Shown: positions 42,618 through 51,196, numbered from the stretch's first letter. The stretch is DNA of 64,000 nucleotides from Amycolatopsis tolypomycina (GCF_900105945.1 NZ_FNSO01000004.1:7444001-7508000), one strand, 5' to 3'. The notes: generated from the sequence alone by a model not told the origin. Made by a program: numbers and translations.

Positions 42618-43971
42618 AGATGACAGCAGCTCTGAGCGCCCTGGTCGCCGCTTCGGCGCTGGTGCTCGCTCGGGCGTCGCGCAGGCGGCGACCGGCCCGA
42701 TCACCGGCATCGGCGGCAAGTGCGTCGACATCGCCGGCGCGAACAACGCCAACGGCACCGCCGTCCAGCTCTACGACTGCAACGGCACCAACGCTCAACA
42801 GTGGACAGTCGGCAGCGACGGATCCCTGCAGGCACTGGGCAAGTGCCTCGACGTCACCAGCGCGGGCACGGCGAACGGCACGCAGATCCAGCTCTGGGAC
42901 TGCAACGGCTCCAACGCCCAGAAGTGGGCGGCCAACGCGGCGAAGAACCTCGTCAACACCGGGTCCGGCAAATGCCTCGACGCCACCGGCAACTCCAGCG
43001 CCAACGGCACCCGCCTGCAGATCTGGACGTGTGCGACCACGGCCAACCAGCAGTGGACGCTGCCGGGCGGCGGCACCACCCCGCCGCCCGGCCCGGGCGT
43101 GATGGCCGTGGCGCCGTACCTCTACAACGGCTGGGGCGACCCGCCGGACCCGGCGACGATCATGAGCGCGACCGGGGTCAAGTGGTTCACGCTGGCGTTC
43201 ATCCTGTCCAACGGCTACTGCAACCCGCAGTGGGACGGCGGCCGCGCGCTCACCGGCGGTGTCGACCAGAACACGATCAACACCATCCGGGCGAACGGCG
43301 GCGACGTCATCCCCTCGTTCGGCGGCTACTCCGGCAACAAGCTGGAGTCGTCGTGCGGCAGCGCGGGCGAGCTGGCGGCGGGCTACCAGAAGGTGATCAA
43401 CGCCTACGGCCTCAAGGCGATCGACATCGACATCGAGGCCGACGCCTACAGCAACCCGACGGTGCAGCAGCGCACGGTCGACGCGCTGAAGACGGTCCGG
43501 GCGAACAACCCGGGCATCAAGCTCTACGTCACCTTCGGCACCGACCAGTCCGGACCGGACAACAGCCTGGTCAACCGGGCGGCGCAATCGGGTCTCACGG
43601 TCGACGGCTGGGTCATCATGCCGTTCGACTTCGGCGGCGCGGGCCAGAACATGGGCACGTTGACGCAGCGGGCGGCCGAAGGCCTGAAGAACGTCGTCAA
43701 GAGCGCGTACGGCTACGACGACGACACGGCCTACCGGCACATGGGCATCTCGTCGATGAACGGGATCACCGACGTCGGCGAGACGGTCACGCTCGCCGAC
43801 TTCACCACGATCCTGGGCTACGCGAACACCCACCACCTGGCCCGGTTGACGTTCTGGTCGGCCAACCGCGACCGCCCGTGCCCCGGCGGCTACCCGAACA
43901 ACGACACCTGTTCCGGCGTCTCGCAGCAGGCGTGGGACTTCACGAGGATCTTCGCCCGCTACTCCGGCTGA
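42614..43971 (+). pseudogene. GH18 chitinase with N-terminal CBM13, frameshift in the signal peptide
   Basis: ATG 42614 overlaps the GH30 stop and opens a good signal peptide (MKMTAALSALVAASALVLA), but the frame then runs into Arg-rich nonsense. The correct frame reads SGVAQAATGPITGIGGKCVDIAG onward, giving a CBM13, a Pro-rich linker and a GH18 barrel with the DIDIE form of DxDxDxE. One base missing at about 42667-42672 (gctcggg) explains it. The catalytic part is undamaged. Internal starts (for example GTG 43099) would give a cytosolic catalytic domain only. Either an inactivated secreted chitinase or an assembly indel. Confidence 0.8.
42706..43009 (+). repeat. CBM13-coding segment duplicated from the GH75 gene
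   Basis: 304 bases match 40408-40711 with a single visible difference (gaagtggac versus gaagtgggc). The CBM13 units of GH16 and GH30 are clearly more divergent. Points to recent duplication or gene conversion. Confidence 0.9.
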
Positions 43972-44135
43972 GCGAAGGGCTGCCGGGCCGCGGCCCTGGG
44001 GAAGCGGCGACCCGGCAGCAGGGGGGTGCCGCCTGCCGCTGGGGGTCTCCGGCGGCGGAACCCGCTCCCGAGGTTATCGACCGGGGGTCGCGTCCGGCTC
44101 GTGCTCGGACCGTCCGGACGCGAACCCTGCCCAAA

Positions 44136-44218
44136 CGCCCCAATGTGGCGTTGGTTGCGTCCAACGCACCGAACGCCACATTGGGTGCGCTGGACGCACC
44201 GAACGCCACATTGGGGCG
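44136..44218. repeat. Short copy of the inverted-end GTGGCGTT element
   Basis: Begins CGCCCCAATGTGGCGTT (44136-44152) and ends with its exact complement (44202-44218), with about 1.5 diverged 30-bp units between, one of them inverted. Lies between convergent genes, like the array at 13591-14034. The rest of the 253-base gap shows no gene. Confidence 0.85.
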
Positions 44219-44224
44219 CTCTGG

Positions 44225-44947
44225 TCACTCCGCCGCGCTGGCCGCCCGGGCCGCGGCCGCGCGGTCGGCGTACGCGCCCACCAGCTGCTCCTCCGCGTCG
44301 TCGAGGTACTTCATCAGCAGCTGCTCCGCGCCCGGGCCGTCGCCGGCCTCGACGCGGTCGAGGATCTCGTGGTTGCGCGGCAGGTAGCGCTCGTGGAAGC
44401 GCCGCGGCTCGGCCATGATGTGGAACACCAGCCGCAGCTCGGCGGTCAGCCTGCCGACCAGCTCGTTCACCCGCTCGCTGCCGGACAGCGCGGCCAGCTC
44501 CTGGTGGAACCACACGTTCGCGGTGCCGAGGTCCTTCCAGTTGCCGGTGCGCGCGGCCTCGTCGCCGATGTCGACCTTCTCCTTGATCCGCGCGAAGGTC
44601 GCCGGCTTGGCCTTCAGCCCGCGGACCGCCGCGCACTCGATGATCTTGCGCACCCGGTAGATGTCGACGACGTCCTCGACGCTCGGGATGCGGACGAAGA
44701 CCCCGCGGTTGAGCTCGTGGGCGAGCAGCCGCTCGTGCGTGAGCAGCCGGAACGCTTCGCGCAGCGTGTTGCGCGAGACGCCGAGCGCGTTGCCGATGTC
44801 GTGCTCCGACAGCCGGCCGCCGGGCAGGAAGAACCCCTCCGCGATGCGGTTGCGGAGGACGCCGGCGACCCGCTCGGCCGTGCTCTTGCGCGTGACGAGG
44901 CCGCGATCGGCTTCGAGGCCCGTGACGCCGCTGTCTTCGATGACCAC
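44225..44947 (-). CDS. GntR-family (FadR/FCD) transcriptional regulator
   Basis: 240 residues. wHTH: STAERVAGVLRNRIAEGFFLPGGRLSEHDIGNALGVSRNTLREAFRLLTHERLL. The helical FCD ligand domain follows, with NVWFHQELAALSGSERVNELVGRL and HEILDRVEAGDGPGAEQLLMKYLDDAEEQL carrying the metal-binding His and Asp residues. Divergent from the MFS-DUF1445-PxpABC operon with an ATTGTTCAACAAT palindrome in between, so it is the probable regulator and senses a carboxylic acid such as 5-oxoproline. Confidence 0.92.
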   Translation of the reverse strand: MVIEDSGVTGLEADRGLVTRKSTAERVAGVLRNRIAEGFFLPGGRLSEHDIGNALGVSRNTLREAFRLLTHERLLAHELNRGVFVRIPSVEDVVDIYRVRKIIECAAVRGLKAKPATFARIKEKVDIGDEAARTGNWKDLGTANVWFHQELAALSGSERVNELVGRLTAELRLVFHIMAEPRRFHERYLPRNHEILDRVEAGDGPGAEQLLMKYLDDAEEQLVGAYADRAAAARAASAAE

Positions 44948-44998
44948 GTCCCCATGCTACCCAGCTTGCAGAGGACGATCTAATTGCCGTCTTGTGGA

Positions 44999-45011
44999 AT
45001 TGTTCAACAAT
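44999..45011. promoter_or_regulatory. ATTGTT-C-AACAAT palindrome, probable GntR operator
   Basis: Perfect 6+1+6 symmetry, similar to the TTGT-N-ACAA style of FCD-type GntR sites, in the gap between the divergent GntR and MFS genes. Confidence 0.6.
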
Positions 45012-45062
45012 CTCTACCGTGTGAGGCACGCCACGATGAGAGACACTGGCCAGGAGGTGCCC

Positions 45063-46307
45063 ATGACTGCCACAACCGCTACCGAGGCCCGGCCGTTCGA
45101 CTGGTTCCGCACACTCGGCAAACGTGGCCGCCGCGCCTTCGCCGGCGCGTTCGGCGGGTACGGCCTGGACTCGTTCGACTACCAGACCCTGCCGCTCGGC
45201 CTGGCCGCGATCACCGCGTACTTCGGCATCTCGAGCGGCGAAGCCGGCCTGCTCGGCACGACGACGCTGGTCGTGTCGGCCATCGGTGGCGTCGGGGCCG
45301 GCATGCTGGCCGACCGGATCGGCCGCGTCCGCACCCTCCAGATCACCATCGCGATGTACACGATCTTCACCGTGCTCTGCGGCTTCGCGCCCAACTTCGA
45401 GACGCTGCTCGTCTTCCGCGCGCTGCAGGGCCTGGGCTTCGGCGGCGAGTGGGCGGCCGGCGCGGCGCTGGTCGCCGAGTACTCGCAGGCCAAGTACCGC
45501 GGCCGGACCGTGGCCTTCGTGCAGAGCGCGTGGGCGGTCGGCTGGGGGCTCTCGGTGATCGTCTACACCGTCGTGTTCAGCGTGGCCAGCGACGACGTGG
45601 CCTGGCGGATCATGTTCTGGACCGGCGTCATCCCGGCCGTGCTCGTGCTGTGGGTCCGCAAGAGCGTCCAGGACGCGCCGCGCGCCGAAGAGCGGCTGAA
45701 GACCGAACGCCCGAAGGGCACTCTGAAGCAGATCTTCAAGGGCGACCTCCTGCGCACGACGTTCTTCGCCGCGCTGCTGGCCACCGGCGTCCAGGGCGGC
45801 TACTACACGATCTCGACGTGGCTGCCGTCGTACCTGAAGAAGACGCGCGAGCTGACCGTGATCGGCACCGGCGGCTACCTCGCGTTCCTCATCACCGGCG
45901 CCTTCGTCGGGTACGTCTGCGGCGGCTACCTGACCGACCTGCTGGGGCGCAAGAAAACCTTCCTGACGTTCGCGCTGCTCTCGGCCGCGCTGATCGTCGC
46001 GTACACGCAGATCCCCAAGGGCGCCAACGGTCTCGTGCTGGTGCTCGGCTTCCCGCTCGGCTTCTCGATGTCCGCGATCTTCAGCGGCTTCGGGGCGTTC
46101 CTCGCCGAGCTGTACCCGACGGCACTGCGCGGCACCGGGCAGGGCTTCACGTACAACTTCGGCCGCGCGGTCGGGGCGATCTTCCCGACGATCGTCGGCT
46201 TCCTCGGCGCGGGCGGCGCGATCGTGTTCGGTGCGCTCGGGTACGGCATCGCTGTCCTGGCCCTGCTCGGCCTCCCGGAGACCCGGGGCATCGAACTCGT
46301 CGACTGA
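45063..46307 (+). CDS. MFS transporter
   Basis: 414 residues, 12 predicted TM helices. The sugar/acid-symporter signatures are [15 protein letters not shown] between TM2 and TM3, [22 protein letters not shown] (TM4-5), and [15 protein letters not shown] in the second half. The FGGEWxAG pattern is typical of aromatic-acid and metabolite:H+ symporters. ATG 45063 has AGGAGGT upstream. First gene of the 5-oxoproline operon, so 5-oxoproline or a related acid is the likely cargo. Confidence 0.9.
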   Translation: MTATTATEARPFDWFRTLGKRGRRAFAGAFGGYGLDSFDYQTLPLGLAAITAYFGISSGEAGLLGTTTLVVSAIGGVGAGMLADRIGRVRTLQITIAMYTIFTVLCGFAPNFETLLVFRALQGLGFGGEWAAGAALVAEYSQAKYRGRTVAFVQSAWAVGWGLSVIVYTVVFSVASDDVAWRIMFWTGVIPAVLVLWVRKSVQDAPRAEERLKTERPKGTLKQIFKGDLLRTTFFAALLATGVQGGYYTISTWLPSYLKKTRELTVIGTGGYLAFLITGAFVGYVCGGYLTDLLGRKKTFLTFALLSAALIVAYTQIPKGANGLVLVLGFPLGFSMSAIFSGFGAFLAELYPTALRGTGQGFTYNFGRAVGAIFPTIVGFLGAGGAIVFGALGYGIAVLALLGLPETRGIELVD

Positions 46308-46318
46308 GGGGGATTCCC

Positions 46319-47113
46319 ATGACGACCTTTGACGAACCGGCCACCTACACGCCGGCGCAGGCCCGGGCGGCGTTCCGCACCGGCACCGCGCACCCGACGA
46401 CCGGCTGGGCCAACGGCTTCACCCAGACCAACCTGATCGCCGTGCCCGAGGACTGGGCCTACGACGTCCTGCTGTTCTGCACCCGCAACCCGCAGGCGTG
46501 CCCGCTGCTCGACGTCACCGACCCCGGCGACCCGGCCACCCGCCTGGCCGAGGGCGCGGACCTGCGCACCGACCTGCCGCGCTACCGCATCTGGCAGAAC
46601 GGCGTCCTGGCCGGCGAGGTGTCGGACGCGACAGGCCTGTGGCGCAGCGACATGGTCGCCTTCTCGATCGGCTGCAGCTTCACGTTCGAGACGGCGCTGG
46701 CCGCCGAGGGCATCCCGCTGCGGCACGTCGACCAGGGCCGCAACGTCGCGATGTACGTGACGAACCGGCCGTGCGAGCCGGCCGGGCGGCTGTTCGGGCC
46801 GCTGGTGGTGTCGATGCGGCAGATCCCGGCGGACCGCGTCGCCGACGCCGTCCGGATCACCCGCGCGATGCCCGCCGTGCACGGCGCGCCGGTGCACATC
46901 GGCGACCCGCGCGCGCTCGGCATCCACGACCTTTCGCGGCCGGACTTCGGTGATCCGGTGGACGCGGAGCCGGGTGACGTCCCGGTGTTCTGGGCCTGCG
47001 GGGTCACCCCGCAGGCGGCGCTGATGGCGTCGCGGCCTCCCTTTGCGATCACCCACGCACCGGGGTACATGTTCATCACCGATCGGGACGACAGCGAATA
47101 CCGGGTGGGCTGA
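46319..47113 (+). CDS. DUF1445 putative hydro-lyase / D-glutamate cyclase family
   Basis: 264 residues. Family features: [129 protein letters not shown]. The mammalian homologue DGLUCY is a D-glutamate cyclase that forms 5-oxo-D-proline. Position directly before pxpA, by 1 base, supports D-glutamate to 5-oxoproline conversion, though the bacterial activity is an inference. Confidence 0.85.
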   Translation: MTTFDEPATYTPAQARAAFRTGTAHPTTGWANGFTQTNLIAVPEDWAYDVLLFCTRNPQACPLLDVTDPGDPATRLAEGADLRTDLPRYRIWQNGVLAGEVSDATGLWRSDMVAFSIGCSFTFETALAAEGIPLRHVDQGRNVAMYVTNRPCEPAGRLFGPLVVSMRQIPADRVADAVRITRAMPAVHGAPVHIGDPRALGIHDLSRPDFGDPVDAEPGDVPVFWACGVTPQAALMASRPPFAITHAPGYMFITDRDDSEYRVG

Positions 47114-47114
47114 A

Positions 47115-47864
47115 ATGGATCTGAACAGCGATCTCGGCGAGGGCTTCGGCGCCTGGAAGATGGGCGACGACGAAGCCATGCTCGACATCGTGACCAGCGC
47201 GAACATCGCGTGCGGCTTCCACGCCGGCGACCCGTCGGTGATGCGGCGGGTGTGCGAGCTGGCGGCCGAACGCGGTGTCGCGATCGGCGCGCACGTCGGC
47301 TACCGCGACCTGGCCGGCTTCGGCAGGCGCGCGCTCGCCATCGCGCCGGACGACCTGGCGGACGAAGTGCTGTACCAGATCGGTGCGCTCGACGCGTTCG
47401 CCCGCGCGGCCGGCAGCCGCGTGACGTACGTGAAGCCGCACGGCGCGCTGTACAACACCGCGGCGGTGGACAGCGAGAAGGCGGCGGCGATCGTCGACGG
47501 CCTGCGCCGTTACGACCCCGCGCTGGCGCTGCTCTGCCTGCCGGACTCGGAAATGCAGCGGGAGGCGGAGAAAGCCGGCGTCGTCGCGTACGCGGAGGCG
47601 TTCGCGGACCGGGCCTACACCGCCGACGGCAAGCTGGTGCCGCGCGGGCGGCCGGGCGCGGTCCTGCACGACGCCGACCTGGTCGCCGAGCGCGCGGTCG
47701 GCATGGCGACCGGCGGCGTCGTCACGGAGAACGGCACCAAGCTCGAGCTGCGCCCGGATTCCCTGTGCGTGCACGGGGACACGCCGGGCGCGGTCGAGCT
47801 GGCCCGGCGGATCGAGGAGGCCCTGATCGAGGCGCGCATCCCGCTCGGGGCGTTCACCGGATGA
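47115..47864 (+). CDS. pxpA: 5-oxoprolinase subunit PxpA
   Basis: 249 residues of the LamB/YcsF family. MDLNSDLGEGFGAWKMGDDEAMLDIVTSANIACGFHAGDPSVM is the hallmark N-terminus, followed by GAHVGYRDLAGFGRR and VKPHGALYN. With PxpB and PxpC it forms the ATP-dependent 5-oxoprolinase that opens 5-oxoproline to glutamate. The stop overlaps the pxpB start (ATGA). Confidence 0.95.
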   Translation: MDLNSDLGEGFGAWKMGDDEAMLDIVTSANIACGFHAGDPSVMRRVCELAAERGVAIGAHVGYRDLAGFGRRALAIAPDDLADEVLYQIGALDAFARAAGSRVTYVKPHGALYNTAAVDSEKAAAIVDGLRRYDPALALLCLPDSEMQREAEKAGVVAYAEAFADRAYTADGKLVPRGRPGAVLHDADLVAERAVGMATGGVVTENGTKLELRPDSLCVHGDTPGAVELARRIEEALIEARIPLGAFTG

Positions 47865-48472
47865 CCGTCCGGCTCCTGCCGTGCGGGCGGCGCGCGGTGC
47901 TGGTGGAACCGGACGACGTCCTGGGGTACCAGGCAGCGTTGTCCCGCCTCGCTCCGGAAGGCGTCGAAGAGCTGGTCCCGGCGGCCCGGACCCTGCTGGT
48001 GCGGTACGACCCCACGGTGACGAACGCGGAACGGCTGGGCGCGCTGCTGCGTCAGGTGTCCCCTGTGGACAGTGTCACGGCCGACGCGGGCGAGGTGGTG
48101 ATCCCGGTGGTGTACGACGGTGAAGACCTGGCCGACGTCGCCGAGGAGACGGGGTCGAGCGTGGCCGAGCTGGTTTCGCGGCACACCGCGGGGACGTACG
48201 TCTCGGCGTTCTGCGGTTTCGCGCCCGGGTTCGCGTACCTGACCGGCTCGGACCCGGCCCTGCACGTGTCCCGCCGGTCGTCGCCGCGCACGCGGATCCC
48301 GGCGGGCTCGGTGGCGATCGCGGGCGAGTACAGCGCGGTCTACCCGAGCGCGTCCCCGGGTGGCTGGCGGTTGCTGGGCCGCACGGACGTGCCGGTGTGG
48401 GACGTCGAGCGCGACCCGCCGAACCTGCTGCCGCCGGGCACCCGGGTCCGGTTCACGGCGGTGCCGTCGTGA
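47861..48472 (+). CDS. pxpB: 5-oxoprolinase subunit PxpB
   Basis: 203 residues of the KipI/AHS1 family: LPCGRRAVLVE, VVIPVVYDGEDLADVAEETG, SAFCGFAPGFAYLTG, RIPAGSVAIAGEYSAVYPSASPGGWRLLGRT. Partner of PxpC in the 5-oxoprolinase complex. Coupled to pxpA by ATGA and to pxpC by GTGA overlap. Confidence 0.95.
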   Translation: MTVRLLPCGRRAVLVEPDDVLGYQAALSRLAPEGVEELVPAARTLLVRYDPTVTNAERLGALLRQVSPVDSVTADAGEVVIPVVYDGEDLADVAEETGSSVAELVSRHTAGTYVSAFCGFAPGFAYLTGSDPALHVSRRSSPRTRIPAGSVAIAGEYSAVYPSASPGGWRLLGRTDVPVWDVERDPPNLLPPGTRVRFTAVPS

Positions 48473-49320
48473 AGCTCGAAGTGGTGCGGCCCGGGTTCGC
48501 GACGACGGTGCAGGACCTCGGCCGCCCGGGTCACGCGGCCCTCGGCGTCGGCCGCTCCGGCGCGGCCGACCGCGCGTCGTTCCGCCTGGCGAACCGGCTG
48601 GTCGGCAACCCCGCCGGGGCGGCGGCCCTGGAGGTGACGCTCGGCGGCTTGGTGCTGCGGGCGTCCGGGGTGACGACGGTGGCGGTCACCGGCGCGCCGT
48701 GCCCGCTCTCGAAGGGCGGCCCCAACGGGCCGATCACGTTGTGGCCGGGGGAAGAACTGGCGCTGGGCACGGCGGCGTCGGGCCTGCGGTGTTACGTCGC
48801 GGTGCGCGGCGGCATCGACGTCCCGCCGGTGCTCGGTTCCCGCGCGACGGACACGCTGGGCAAGCTCGGCCCACCGCCGGTGACGGCCGGGATGCTGCTG
48901 CCGATCGGCCCGGCGCCGCGCTCGTTCCCCGTCGTGGACCTCGCGCCCCGGGCGGCGTTGCCCGCGGAACCGGTGCTGCGCGTGACACCGGGCCCGCGTC
49001 GCGACTGGTTCGCGGCGCCGGACGAGCTGCTGTCCACTGTGTACACGGTGTCCCCGGACTCGGACCGCGTCGGCATCCGCCTGACCGGGCCGGCGCTGGC
49101 CCGCGCCCGCCACGACGAACTGCCGTCGGAGGCGTGCGTGCCGGGCTCGCTGCAGGTGCCGCCCTCGGGCCGGCCGATCCTCTTCCACGCCGACCACCCG
49201 ACAACGGGCGGCTACCCGGTGATCGCGGTCGTCGAGGAGGAGGACCTCGACCTGGCCGCCCAGCTGCGGCCGGGCCAGACAGTGCGCTTCACCCCCACCG
49301 AGGGCGGCACTTTCACGTGA
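48469..49320 (+). CDS. pxpC: 5-oxoprolinase subunit PxpC
   Basis: 283 residues of the KipA/AHS2 biotin-dependent-carboxylase-like fold: VVRPGFATTVQDLGRPGH, GRSGAADRASFRLANRLVGN, YVAVRGGIDVPPVLGSRATDTLG, FHADHPTTGGYPVIAVV. Completes the PxpABC complex. The last residues (GGTFT) and the TGA stop lie within a 30-bp copy of the CACGTG palindrome. The end overlaps a convergent gene by 8 bases. Confidence 0.95.
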   Translation: MKLEVVRPGFATTVQDLGRPGHAALGVGRSGAADRASFRLANRLVGNPAGAAALEVTLGGLVLRASGVTTVAVTGAPCPLSKGGPNGPITLWPGEELALGTAASGLRCYVAVRGGIDVPPVLGSRATDTLGKLGPPPVTAGMLLPIGPAPRSFPVVDLAPRAALPAEPVLRVTPGPRRDWFAAPDELLSTVYTVSPDSDRVGIRLTGPALARARHDELPSEACVPGSLQVPPSGRPILFHADHPTTGGYPVIAVVEEEDLDLAAQLRPGQTVRFTPTEGGTFT

Positions 49321-49331
49321 AAGTGCCGCCC
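49302..49331. repeat. Copy 4 of the CACGTG palindrome, shared stop of two convergent genes
   Basis: A perfect 30-bp palindrome, the longest copy. By symmetry both the plus-strand pxpC and the minus-strand small gene end in GGTFT and a TGA located inside it. It would form a strong hairpin in either transcript. Confidence 0.95.
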
Positions 49332-49570
49332 TGCCACTCACGACCGGTGCAGCAGATCAGCCAGGCGACGTTGGTGACCGCGATCGCGAGCCACGCCGCC
49401 CAGGCCGCGCCCGGGGCCAGCCAGGTGGTGGCGACCCCCAGTGCCACCGTCACCACCACCGGCCACGCGCGCCGCGGCCGGCGTGGCCGCCGCTCCGCGA
49501 AGTAGGCGTCCAGGGCCTCCGCGACCTGGTCGTCGATCTCGTCACGCAGCCGCGGGTCCAGTTCAGACAT
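49313..49570 (-). CDS. Small membrane protein, unknown function
   Basis: 85 residues. An acidic N-terminal helix (SELDPRLRDEIDDQVAEALDAYFAERRPRRPRRA) precedes two hydrophobic stretches (WPVVVTVALGVATTWLA; AAWLAIAVTNVAWLICC). I do not recognise the family, though the soluble helix followed by a membrane hairpin is common next to ArsR-type regulators. Its ATG lies inside the 3' end of the upstream membrane gene (8-base overlap). Its last five residues come from the palindrome at 49302-49331. Confidence 0.7.
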   Translation of the reverse strand: MSELDPRLRDEIDDQVAEALDAYFAERRPRRPRRAWPVVVTVALGVATTWLAPGAAWAAWLAIAVTNVAWLICCTGREWQGGTFT

Positions 49571-49916
49571 GCGCCGGCGCCGGCCGCGGCACGGCCACCG
49601 TCAGGCAGGCCAGCGCCAGCGGTACCTCCAGACCGGCCATGAGCAGCGAAAACACCACGTCGTCGCCGGCCGTCACCACGTCGAACCAGGCGTCGGCCAG
49701 CAGCAGTGTCGCCGTGGCCGTCGCGACCAGTGGCGTCCGTGCGTCGCCGCGGCCCAGCAGCCAGGCCGTGAGCAGCAGGCCGGCGGCTTCCGCCGCGTCG
49801 AAGCCCGTCCAGGCCAGCCGCCAGTGCTGCGCCGCCACGACGTCCGGCAGCGTCGTCCCCAGTACCGCGATCCACGGCAGCAGGCACAGACCCGCCGCCC
49901 AGAACAGCTTCTTCAT
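49563..49916 (-). CDS. Small four-helix membrane protein
   Basis: 117 residues with about four hydrophobic helices (LFWAAGLCLLPWIAVLGTTLP; AAEAAGLLLTAWLLG; LVATATATLLLADAWFDVV; VVFSLLMAGLEVPLALACLTVAV). No family is recognised. First of a two-gene unit, divergent from the ArsR-like regulator with a 9-bp inverted repeat in the 78-base gap, so it is probably a target of that regulator. Confidence 0.75.
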   Translation of the reverse strand: MKKLFWAAGLCLLPWIAVLGTTLPDVVAAQHWRLAWTGFDAAEAAGLLLTAWLLGRGDARTPLVATATATLLLADAWFDVVTAGDDVVFSLLMAGLEVPLALACLTVAVPRPAPAHV

Positions 49917-49950
49917 CGCAACCCCCGATCTCCCGATCCAAGGTAGCCGA

Positions 49951-49969
49951 TTGCAGAGATTCTCTGCAA
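49951..49969. promoter_or_regulatory. TTGCAGAGA-T-TCTCTGCAA palindrome, probable ArsR-like operator
   Basis: Perfect 9+1+9 inverted repeat in the gap between the divergent regulator and small membrane genes. A half site (AATCTCTG) follows at 49972-49979. Confidence 0.65.
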
Positions 49970-49994
49970 ATAATCTCTGTAGTACGCTCCCGGC

Positions 49995-50576
49995 ATGGTC
50001 GAACGTCCCGCAAAGCGCGTGCTCACCGGCGCGGATCTCAAGGCCTTCCACAAGGCACTGGCCAATCCCGTGCGCCGGGACATCCTCGGCTACCTGGGTA
50101 AACACGGCGAAGCGAACTCGACGAGCGTCGCGAAGGCGCTCGGCGAGAGCACCGGGACGACCAGCTACCACCTGCGCAAGCTCGCCGACCTGGAGCTGAT
50201 CGAAGAGCTCACCGACCGCGGAGACGGCCGCGAGCGCTGGTGGAAGGCGCGGTCGAAGGACATCTACACCCCACCCGGCCTCGACCTGGCGCCCGACGAG
50301 CGCGAAGCGATGCTCAAGCTCGGCGCGCTCAAGCTGAGTCACGACCTGGGCCTGGTCACGCGGGCCTACGTGGGCTACGACAGTTCCGCGGGCTGGAACC
50401 GGATCGAACGCGGCGGGCTCCACCTGACGAAGGAGCAGGTCACGGCGTTCGTCGAGGAGTACCACGACCTGGTGTGGAAGTACGCCTCCGAGCCGGGACA
50501 CCACCCCGAGGGCTCGCGGGGCATCGCCGTCCGGCTGATCGTGGTGCCGGAGGAAGACGAGTCCACAGAGGACTAG
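49995..50576 (+). CDS. ArsR-type helix-turn-helix regulator
   Basis: 193 residues. The wHTH occupies about 15-85: LKAFHKALANPVRRDILGYLGKHGEANSTSVAKALGESTGTTSYHLRKLADLELIEEL, with the HLRKL recognition helix of ArsR proteins. No metal-binding Cys pairs are seen. The C-terminal half is a helical ligand or dimerisation domain. ATG 49995 has no strong SD. Divergent from two small membrane genes; overlaps the convergent AlkB gene by 4 bases. Confidence 0.88.
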   Translation: MVERPAKRVLTGADLKAFHKALANPVRRDILGYLGKHGEANSTSVAKALGESTGTTSYHLRKLADLELIEELTDRGDGRERWWKARSKDIYTPPGLDLAPDEREAMLKLGALKLSHDLGLVTRAYVGYDSSAGWNRIERGGLHLTKEQVTAFVEEYHDLVWKYASEPGHHPEGSRGIAVRLIVVPEEDESTED

Positions 50577-51196
50577 AGGCCGGACACCCGCAGCGTGATG
50601 TTCAGCCGGCCGTCGAGGCCCAGTGCCGGGTCCGCCGTACCCGGCAGGGTCTTCGGCACGCCGTGGTAGGCGAGCCGGGACGGGCCGCCGAACACGAACA
50701 CGTCACCCGAGCGCAGCTCGACGTCGGTGTACGGGCGGCCGCGGGTTTCGGTGTTGCCGAAGCGGAACACGCACGCGTTGCCCAGGCTGAACGACACCAC
50801 CGGCTCCAGGCTGCGCTCGTCCTTGTCCTGGTGCAGCCCCATTTTCGCGGTGGCGTCGTAGAAGTTGACCAGCGCGACGTCCGGCTCGTAAGGCCGGGCC
50901 TCGCCGTACGCCGCCGCCAGCGCGCGGCGGCCGAGTTCGCCGAGCCAGTCCGGGAACGGCAGCACCGGCGTCCCGTCGCCGGTCGTGCGCGAGTAGCCGT
51001 ACGGGTACCAGTGCCAGCCGAGGCAGACGGACTGCACCGACATCACGCCGCCGTTGGGCAGCCGGGTGTGGCGGTAGCCGGTCCAGCCGCGGCAGGCCGC
51101 GACCAGTTCGCGCTGCTCGTCGAAGCCGAGCCAGCCGGGCAGGTGCACCGCCCCGGGCGCGAGCTCGGCGCGCGGGCGCGGCAGGAGGGCGTCCAT
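50573..51196 (-). CDS. AlkB-type 2-oxoglutarate/Fe(II) dioxygenase
   Basis: 207 residues. The iron site is H-x-D in GLHQDKDE plus the His in YHGVPKT, and 2-oxoglutarate is bound by the Arg of LNITLRVSG. NFYDATAKMGLHQD and VVSFSLGNACVFRFG are AlkB signatures. It repairs alkylated bases (1-methyladenine, 3-methylcytosine) by oxidative demethylation. ATG 51196 is favoured because the frame before it is not AlkB sequence; it forms TGATG with a small upstream ORF. Confidence 0.9.
   Translation of the reverse strand: MDALLPRPRAELAPGAVHLPGWLGFDEQRELVAACRGWTGYRHTRLPNGGVMSVQSVCLGWHWYPYGYSRTTGDGTPVLPFPDWLGELGRRALAAAYGEARPYEPDVALVNFYDATAKMGLHQDKDERSLEPVVSFSLGNACVFRFGNTETRGRPYTDVELRSGDVFVFGGPSRLAYHGVPKTLPGTADPALGLDGRLNITLRVSGL

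Noticed and set aside
40497..42758. Minus-strand frame of about 750 codons opposite the GH30 gene
   Set aside because: It is antisense to a clear GH30-CBM13 protein with catalytic residues and a signal peptide. Its own product shows no domain.
43099..43971. GH18 domain starting at GTG 43099 as a separate cytosolic enzyme
   Set aside because: The upstream signal peptide and CBM13 are in place and only one base out of frame. A fresh start in the linker with no SD is less likely.
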